Assembly (NCBI GenBank): GCA_030435675.1
Contig: CM059622.1
Location: 15,748,001 to 15,812,000, forward strand
DNA from: Steinernema hermaphroditum
Taxonomy: Eukaryota > Nematoda > Chromadorea > Rhabditida > Steinernematidae
Direction: 5' to 3'
Length of the DNA: 64,000 nucleotides
The notes under the pieces are model-generated. The model was not told the origin of the DNA. It made no database searches and saw only the letters and a list, made by a program, of their open reading frames with translations. Both the position numbers and the translations under genes were made by a program. Shown piece by piece: positions 56,678 through 64,000 of this stretch (positions are counted from its first letter, which is position 1; each line of letters starts with the position of its first letter).

Positions 56678-57176
56678 GGACTCTCACTCGTGTCGCGGTG
56701 GCGAGCGGTCGGTCCCTCCGGTCGCTCTCTGAGCGTCGGGTTGGTCAGACAGCAAACCCTGTGGCAGCTGTGACTGTTCCGGCTTCCAGAGGGAATTGGG
56801 ACACCCGGAAGCCGTAGTCCCACCACCGCTGACAACAAGATGTTTGACGCCAGGAATCCGACGCCCGACGCTGCGTGAGATGTCATCCCGAAGGTCGCCG
56901 ACGCTCTGAGGACCAGCGAAGACGCAACTCCCGGACCACGGACCATCAGATGCAAGCTCGGAAGCGTCCGCTGTGCCGTAAACGATATTCCGCTGCCATA
57001 GCTGAAGATTTCCCGATTCCCAGATGCCCCGTGAAGTGCGCCGTCTACGACCGGTTCGACATCTACGCCGCGCCAGAGATGAAGTCGTCTGTCAGACATC
57101 CTCTGTTTGTCTATTTTCGGTGTCGCGCAAGGCATAATGCCTTTGATTCGCGAAATAAAGTCGTGAAGTCGTGAAA
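56678..57176 (+). mobile_element. SINE-like retroposon, copy 2
   Basis: About 499 bp, closely similar to copy 1 over its whole length and in the same orientation. It is flanked by GACATAATCGT (56667-56677 and 57177-57187), a perfect 11-bp target-site duplication. The tail is AAAGTCGTGAAGTCGTGAAA. Two copies with different duplications show independent insertions of one family. Confidence 0.8.
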
Positions 57177-57523
57177 GACATAATCGTACTTTCGGTCAAG
57201 TGAAAGTCATGCTTTAAATTTGAAGGTCTTCGGAAAAGTTGTAGTAAAAAACATTACATTGAGTTTCCAAAGTGCATGGCCGGGAAAGAGCTAATCAAAA
57301 AGTTGATGCCTAAATGATAATGCCTTGTTGATAAGTGGTAATCAAAGTGTGATATCTGTTTTTTTTGCTACGTGACTTTTCTGTCGGAGACAAAAGACTC
57401 ACACGAGTCAAAGAGCGACACACACTAAATCAGTATGCTAAACTGTCAAGACTACAGGACTACAGGCTTAAAATATCTACTTATGAGTCGACGACTGCTT
57501 TTAGGACGTATCCTAAGTATATA

Positions 57524-58058
57524 CAGTGGCGGACATATAAATAAGTACACCCCCAGTAAAAAGCTATAAGTGTCCATTTACCCCAAATTTTTTAAAGTTC
57601 ACATAAATCGATGACTATCATCAGAAGTAGAATTTAACGGGCAATAAGGTGGTCTAGTTCGTTTTCCGTTCGGGACCCAAAATGTCGCATTTAAAGGTAA
57701 AACGTTCGACCGACTCAATTTCGGTGATGACATATAAATAAGTAAAAATCAGAATGCAAAGTAAAATAGGCAAAAATACAAAAAAAAAATGAAAGTTGCC
57801 CCATAAAAACATTAGAAACAACAAAGAATGACAGGTGTACTTATTTATATGTCGTCACCGAAATTGAGTCGGTCGAACGTTTTACCTTTAAATGCGACAT
57901 TTTGGGTCCCGAACGGAAAACGAACTAGACCACCTTATTGCCCATTAAATTCTACTTCTGATGATAGTCATCGATTTATCTGAACTTTAAAAAATTTGGG
58001 GTAAATGGACACTTATAGCTTTTTACTGGGGGTGTACTTATTTATATGTCCGCCACTG
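57524..58058. mobile_element. Tc1-type foldback MITE with TA target sites
   Basis: A 535-bp near-perfect palindrome with ends CAGTGGCGGACATATAAATA and complement, each flanked by TA (57522-57523 and 58059-58060). The arms are over 200 bp long and joined by a short AT-rich centre (about 57745-57835). A second copy of the outer sequence (CATATAAATAAGTA, ATGTC(G/A)TCACC) is nested in the arms. Another solo end of the family is at about 59431-59451. Confidence 0.82.
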
Positions 58059-59019
58059 TATGTATAAGCTAGCTTCCCTCGCAACCTTAAGATGCGGGTA
58101 GAACCTAATTCTTTTGTTGGTATACCGCACAAAATGGATATTTCAGCGGAACCAGTCGCTCAAACAGACAAGGGTACGGTAGATAGCGGGAAAGCAGACG
58201 GCGGTCATATTGCCTTCTGTTCGAAGAGTAGTCGTTTTTGTAGAGAGATAGTGGGGAGCGGTCGATCTAAGACAGTAGGCAAAACAGGGACACAAGCCGG
58301 CGTCGAACCTATCCCGACGGATTAGAAATCAAACACGTTCGCAATGAGCCACACAGACACCTTAAAGGGAACGGTTCGCTGCCACTAATCCTTGGAGACC
58401 GCTAGGCCATCAATTGTTAACTGTGTAATTGTTTACTGGGCTTTACTGGGTTTGAATGAAAACGATGTTAATCTTTCTTTGCACTGCCCATTTGATACGC
58501 CCATTTCTGCGAATTTCTTTGCATAAAATTGATGAACTTTGCAATACTTTAGTCTCTGTCTTTCATAGCAAAGTCTTGCTTTCCTTTAAGAACCCAAGAA
58601 ACACATGTTTTTAATTAACCCAATTATGTGCTAAATCCTGTTATGCCTACACCTTTCCAGTGTAGACGGCTGTTTGCCCACATAGCTATGCCTTGAGGGC
58701 GGAGGCTTTCGCCTTCACGGCCACATTTCTCTAAGGTAAAGGACCTCAAGTGCATGCTATTTAACTTTGTCCGTCCTCAGCCAACCACCCCATTAAAAAT
58801 AGGTCCGGCACTTTCTTTCCTCCTAAGAGATCGGGTTCACACGTTTCGGTTCGCAGGCCTTTTCGATGACTCGTGATTTATTATGATTAGTGCAGCGACA
58901 ATCCATGATTGTCCGAGCAGTTTTTGAGTACGCGCTCTGCACTGAGGGCTTTCGCTGTTGTTTCCCGGATTGTATCATTCACGACCACTTACAGGCTTAC
59001 TCTCCCTATCGCTGTTCCA
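58059..59019. other. Intergenic
   Basis: A segment at about 58345-58395 (AATGAGCCACA..ACACCTTAAAGGGAACGGTTC) matches about 3629-3680. No gene is supported. Confidence 0.4.
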
Positions 59020-62000
59020 ATGGATCCGTGTCTCCTGGCCATAGAGTATTCGGAGATGAAGGCTCTTGTCTTCGCGAATGCATTCAAAGTCTTCTTGGCT
59101 CTCGTTGGTTGCTGTAGCTTCGCCTTTGTCTTTTATTATCAGGTTGGTTCTCAAAATGTATAGAGTGAACAGAATCAACCAAAAAATGAACTTTGTCAAG
59201 AAACTCGGTGAGCTTCCGAGCCCTATCCGAGTTAGAGGTGTACACAATAACCCCACCCCACTTTGACTCAGCCGAATGTATGACATTTACTCTCGGCACA
59301 CTGCGTCCTGGATGGAAAAGAAACCATGCCATTTTGTTGTCTGGTAAATTGGACGTTCAATGGTCGAAGTGCTTTTGGCAGAGGTTTGAAAATCAAAGGT
59401 TAATTTAAGTTTTATCCATGGGGTGGGGCTATTTATATGACCGCCACTGTAGGTTCCAAAGATCCTCAAAAATTCCCATCTTTAAGCAAACCCTATACAT
59501 GTAATTTGCCGACAGGAACATACATTAGCTGCTAGTCCTTTCGAAACAGATGCCTGTTTAAGCCTACGCCACCTGGTTCTCATGAAGTGCGAATCTGAAC
59601 AATTCTGATGCAGTGTCTGAAAGAGAGTTATGGTAATTGACAAGAGCAGAACATACGTCCTCAGGGTCGTAATCTTGATTAATCTTTGATGTATTTAAAC
59701 GCTAATCAACGCCAACATCACACGTCTAAGGTTATATTTCTGGACTGAAAAGACTGAAAAAGAAGGACTAAGACGGTTTTGAACCACAGCTCCTTGGACC
59801 GGCCGCCGTACAGGCAGTTGCAGTAGTGATGCCAATCGAGTCCAAAATCCATGCGAATCCGAGTTGAGTTCTAAGCTGAAGTTTCATGATCGTTTTGTGC
59901 ACTGATGGTGTGTGTGCATTGACAGATCCAGTGAATATACAGGACAGGCTAGCCCCGAACATACCCTTTCGGTTTTACCCTTTCTCGGCATGGATTCACG
60001 TCGGTCGGCCAACTGACTGAGATTGCTAAGGGCTCTGCTTGTAATGTAATCTAACTATTTGTAATGTAATCTACAATGCAGATATTTTTTGCCTCAAACC
60101 AATTGCTTTCGGGTGTTTTTATCGGCTAATAATCTCGGAGTGCAAGTTGCACTGCAAGAAAACAACCAAATTGGCTTTACAATGAGGTCACAAAACCGAT
60201 TAATTCAGCAAGTTGCTCTCATATAACTTAATTACAGTTGCCATAGTTATATCATTAGAGATATCAAGCGAATTGCTGCGTTTTACTAATTGCAACAGTA
60301 TAGATAATCCGTTCGCCCTTTCCCTTTATGCGCTAATTGCAGACCAACGTTGTCTCCATTTTGTACTGGAGAGCACAGTTTATCTTTCGGGATGAAAGTC
60401 ATTACGGCGTCTTATCACAAAGGGGGTCATTATCACACCGTAGTCGCCGATCTTCTTCTGGATTCGGTGCAGGGTGCTACGGCAGACAATAAAATAAAAG
60501 TAATAACATTAGTTTGCGCCATCGTCGACTCTGCTGGCCCTAAGAGTGTTCTTGAACTACATCAGGCACCGTTCGACCACGAAGTAGCTTGTTCGGACGT
60601 ATTGTCCGATGTGTTCTCCCCGCAGGAATGTTTCCTTGTGAGGAATACATCACGAACGGCTACAGTCAGAGATGCCAACAAAATCAATAGGCATAGTCCT
60701 AAGCCGGAGCCTAAGCCTAGCCGGAGTTCGCCTAAGCCAAGCCTGGGTTCGCCTAAGCCACCGCGAGCCACATTTGCTTTAAGTTGTAGCTGGCGCAATT
60801 CCAATACATTTCCGCCGGTGGCGAATTGGTCCCGCCGCGATTACCCGGATCCATAGAAAAAACGGAGCGGAAAGTACGGGGCGAAAAAGACGAGGCGGAA
60901 AAGGCGGAGCGGAAAAAAATGGGGCGGAGTTGTCTTGCCACGGTAGCGTCGGGGCAAAGGGCATCCGTTATCGAAAGGCGAATATGACTTATGAGGGACG
61001 AGAATCATGAAAGTATTGGGTGTATAGAACAAATACGAATAGTTCTAACAAAGACAAGTGACATTTTTGCCAAAACACCTGTGTATTATATAGTCGATCA
61101 TGATAAAGAATCAATTGAACACTTTTTTCAGCGTCTAACATCGATATTCCATCAAAACGCCAGAATCATCCTCTGCTTCCACCTCACATTCGTCTTTCTC
61201 GCCCTGGCCGGAACGCTTCTGTCCGAAGGCACGGACACGATTCGACTCACCATCGTCAAATGGACAAGCACCAATCCAGTAAGTAACGTATAAGCCTCTT
61301 TCCTCACCCATTTTGTTTCTTCAGAACTGCCCAATCCCACCCATGTCTCCATATCTGTCTATATTCAAATTGATGTACATGTCCGGAACGGAAGGCTCAA
61401 CATACACAGCTACGGCTTGGGCCTTGGAACGTCTCTATGCAACGATATTCATCAGTTCCTATGAGAAGCAAAACGCCTTTCTTGGATGGACCCTTGGATT
61501 CATGGCTGTAAGTACGATTTGGGTGCAGATTATACATAATGGGATGGTTTCAGACGACTGGTGTTCTATTCTCCTGTGCGGTTCGCATCCTGACGGGTGA
61601 CTACACGAGAGACATTCCTTTGATGTTCATAACTGGTAGTTCGTACCCCTTCAACATGATTGTAAGAAGCGATCTTTTATCCGTCTTGAATGCTTCGGTA
61701 TTTTCAGGTTATACACATCACTGCCGCGCTCGACTTCGTCAATGTCCTCATATTTCTGGCCATTTTCTTTATCAACCACTGTCGTCAGCGCAAGCTTGCA
61801 CTGATCCAAAGTACCTTGACGTATAAATATCAGGTACAACTACTCATGACTACCTGTATATGATATATTTCGTTTACGCATATTTAATATTTGGGAGACG
61901 GTTGAAATGACCAAAAATGATCAAAAAAAGAGCCAAAACAAAATGACCGAAATCCCCGAAAACTCATAGATCTCCTTCGCTTCAGCTTCGCGAGAACATT

Positions 62001-62360
62001 CTCGCAACATCGCTCATCTTCCCGCTCAATCTCCTGCACTGCATTGCCTACCTCCCCGTAGCCGTGATCACTCCCATCATCACGGAGCAGCGTCTTGTCC
62101 AAATGGAAAGAATCACGCTGTACGCGTCTATCGATTGGGCGCCTGTTTACTACATCGCCTTGCCTCTGTTGTTGTGGTGGAGAAACGGAGTTAAGAGGTG
62201 GTTATGGCGTTGTTTCCTCGTGACAAACTGTCATTTCAGGAATGCGGTGGAGAGTCTCGTGAGGAATAATCTGATCGGGGCGAAGTATGCTTCCGCGAGA
62301 AGAGAGGGGCACGCCGAGACGGCCAAATATTTTGAAATGTTTAATCAGATGTTGGCATGA
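59020..62360 (+). CDS. Serpentine chemoreceptor, class E-like, copy 2
   Basis: Exons 59020-59142, 61132-61278, 61325-61507, 61554-61661, 61708-61833, 61986-62197 and 62240-62360 encode 339 aa. After the first exon (TM1, ending FVFYYQ) the next begins RLTSIFHQNARIIL, which aligns exactly with YYKQRITAIFHPNARLIL of copy 1. Other shared motifs are ATAWALERLYATIFISSYEK, LTYKYQ at the exon 5 end, WRNGVKR and AETAKYFEMFNQMLA. Five introns are at the same positions as in copy 1. The first intron (1,989 bp) is absent from copy 1 and holds repeats. Linking exon 1 over that distance is an inference, but the frame and homology fit well. Confidence 0.8.
59143..61131. repeat. Large repeat-bearing intron of chemoreceptor copy 2
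   Basis: About forty times longer than typical introns here. It holds a solo Tc1-type end (ATATGACCGCCACTGTA near 59437), a duplicated TTGTAATGTAATCTA (60040-60074), a Pro/Ser-coding CCTAAGCC(N) tandem stretch (60698-60762) and a purine-rich GGCGGA/GGCGAAAA stretch (60859-60927). An open frame at 60350-60856 is not supported by any domain. Confidence 0.5.
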
Positions 62361-64000
62361 AGATTGTGTCCAAATCATGATAAGCAGATTTTATCTCACG
62401 CTTTAGTATGTTGGTGTTTTCAACACTGTCAACACTGCAATAAAATGAATTGACAAATCATGTTATTAATGGTTGTTTTAAACGAGATTTCAGAGACTTC
62501 TACTTTATTGGTTCCCGAGGCCAAGGAATATTGTCCACCGGAATATCAATGTCAGTGCTTCTCTCTGCGATTCATAACAGTTCATTTCCAAGTGTACTCT
62601 AGGGTTCTTGTGACCTTGCGTCCAGCTTAAGCCAAGGCTGGATGTTAGGCCACACGCAAAATGAATACGGGGTACACTTCTCTGGCCCACAGCCTACGAA
62701 ATCCTACAGAACGCACTTAGGAATCGGCAGCCAATTGTATCGGCGCCCAGTTGCATTGCTCGGCATACAGTTAAGTGACTCATTGACAAGGATCTCCTAC
62801 AACTTTCTATGGTCATCAAAGCCTGACTATAACCTTCCCTGGGCTACAGTGACGACGGTCCCACCGCGATCACCGATATCCATATTTTATACCAACCCCC
62901 TTTTTGCCGTTTTACATCAAATCGATCTATGAAAAAGGACGAAAGATAAAGGCCAGTATGTCACATATGTGTATTGATCTCAGAGTTCTGATTGCTTTGA
63001 CTGAAAAGGATAGACAACCCCCTTTTGATGAGAGAGGCGAAAGGGCCCATTAAAAACTTCCTTTTTTTGGTGAGGTTGAGCCTGCTGGTTGTAGTCGGCG
63101 AGGGAGAGGATCAGGCGAGGTGTAGGGGTTCGACACTGTCATATCCATTGCGTGGACAGAGATGGACTGGTATCCGAACAAGCCTGAATAGAATAAAAGG
63201 CATAAAGACGTTTCAAGCACTTGAAATTTCAACCGTCTCCCTGCGATCCGGACCGACCCATCAGAAATGAGCTGGGATTTGCACCGTCTAAGGCTTTTGC
63301 AGTTTGTAGAGGTTGAGGGTTTGGAGAGGTCCATGTCGCGAAACTGAGCGGTTATAAAAGGTCATATAAAATTGATGGCAGATCCTAGGGGAACGGCCGA
63401 AATCCCAGCTCATTCTTGAGAGATTGAACCGATTGGGGGACGATTGAACCGATTTTATGTTGGAAAAAAAGGAGATCTCCAAGTTCTGGAGCACGAGGGC
63501 TTCGGCTATCAAGCTAGGAATGATTTTTGGCACATACTGCGAGGTCTATCGGATTTACAAATCAATTTAGTTAAGAATCACGTTAATCTCTCAAATTTTC
63601 TATGCGATATTTCGCAATTTGCTGATTTGCCTTTCGGCTTGTCATAAGGGACAGCTGCTATTAGCAATTACAAGGCTCCATTTAATTGCGAGTTAATGAA
63701 ACTGATTTCTAATGAATACAATGTCACTTGTGTAACTCGATGTTCATCCACATTTTTTTGTTCGTTCATCATTGGGTGACTTTTCCAACCGATGATAGAT
63801 GTTGCCATGTGGATTCTTCGTTCGACAATAGGTACATGGACCAGATCTTTTGCACTGACCATCCACAGTGTCATTAGATTGCGCAAACCGGAAGTATGAT
63901 GATGCTAACTGCCACTCTGTCGAGGAAAACAAGGCAATTAGGCGTGCACAGACAAAGTTACCGTTCAGTCGTTTCATTTTATGTGGACAGGTCTGCCTAT
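62361..64000. other. Intergenic to right edge
   Basis: No supported gene. A short inverted repeat, GAGCTGGGATTT (near 63270) and AAATCCCAGCTC (near 63401), spans about 145 bp and may be a tiny MITE. At 63744-63977 a minus-strand frame with two C-x-x-C-like pairs (GQCKRSGPCTYC) could be the end of a transposase, but this is too weak to call. Confidence 0.35.

Noticed and set aside
60350..60856. 168-codon open frame in the receptor intron
   Set aside because: Low-complexity Pro/Ser/Lys section from a tandem repeat and no homology signal.

Overview
The window is nuclear DNA of a nematode. The evidence is direct: two SL1 spliced-leader RNA genes, ten cuticle-collagen genes, nematode serpentine chemoreceptors, a LYS-type (GH25-like) lysozyme family, an RTE-type LINE, and many GT-AG introns of about 42-48 bp ending in TTTAG or TTTCAG. 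Moderate GC with tiny introns would fit a Steinernema-like or other rhabditid worm. That placement is inference, and I cannot name the species.

Layout. 0-0.5 kb: the edge of a serpentine receptor gene. 1.4-9.3 kb: four three-exon lysozyme-like genes (-,+,+,-); a fifth, broken copy lies at 50.7-51.5 kb. 10.5-16.9 kb: collagens 1-4, with 3 and 4 forming a nearly identical head-to-head pair. 17.1-18.4 kb: a secreted aspartic protease with an odd cysteine-rich insert. 19.6-23.9 kb: a SINE-like element and a full-length, intact RTE LINE, both with target-site duplications. 24.9-32.5 kb: an inverted collagen fragment and collagens 5-7; collagen 6 carries a giant glycine-rich tail. 34.7-41.2 kb: collagens 8-10, with cdk-1 between 8 and 9 and a tRNA-Gly(GCC) after each of 8 and 9. 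41.5-44.1 kb: a 10-exon gene for an unrecognised protein with a C-terminal membrane anchor and a tRNA-Leu(CAG) in one intron. 48.5-50 kb and 59-62.4 kb: two paralogous chemoreceptors. 51.8-58.1 kb: DNA-transposon remnants around a small-RNA island.

The most notable find is the small-RNA island at 52.8-54.8 kb. What first reads as two foldback palindromes is in fact two divergent pairs of RNA genes: two SL1 RNA genes (53061 leftward, 53281 rightward) and two U1 snRNA genes (54256 leftward, 54574 rightward). Each pair differs internally by about one base. All four genes carry the same 11-bp motif (GGTCGCTCCCC-like) 40-41 bp upstream of the RNA start, which behaves like a shared proximal sequence element (PSE). 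Further upstream sequence blocks are also shared between the SL1 and U1 promoters. SL1 here is not embedded in a 5S rRNA repeat.

How the genes work together. Collagens, tRNA-Gly and possibly the protease fit cuticle building and moulting. The lysozyme-like proteins fit gut digestion and defence. The small-RNA island serves trans-splicing and splicing. No operon is evident. Gene models were spliced by hand from reading-frame continuity and splice signals, so exon ends may be off by small amounts.
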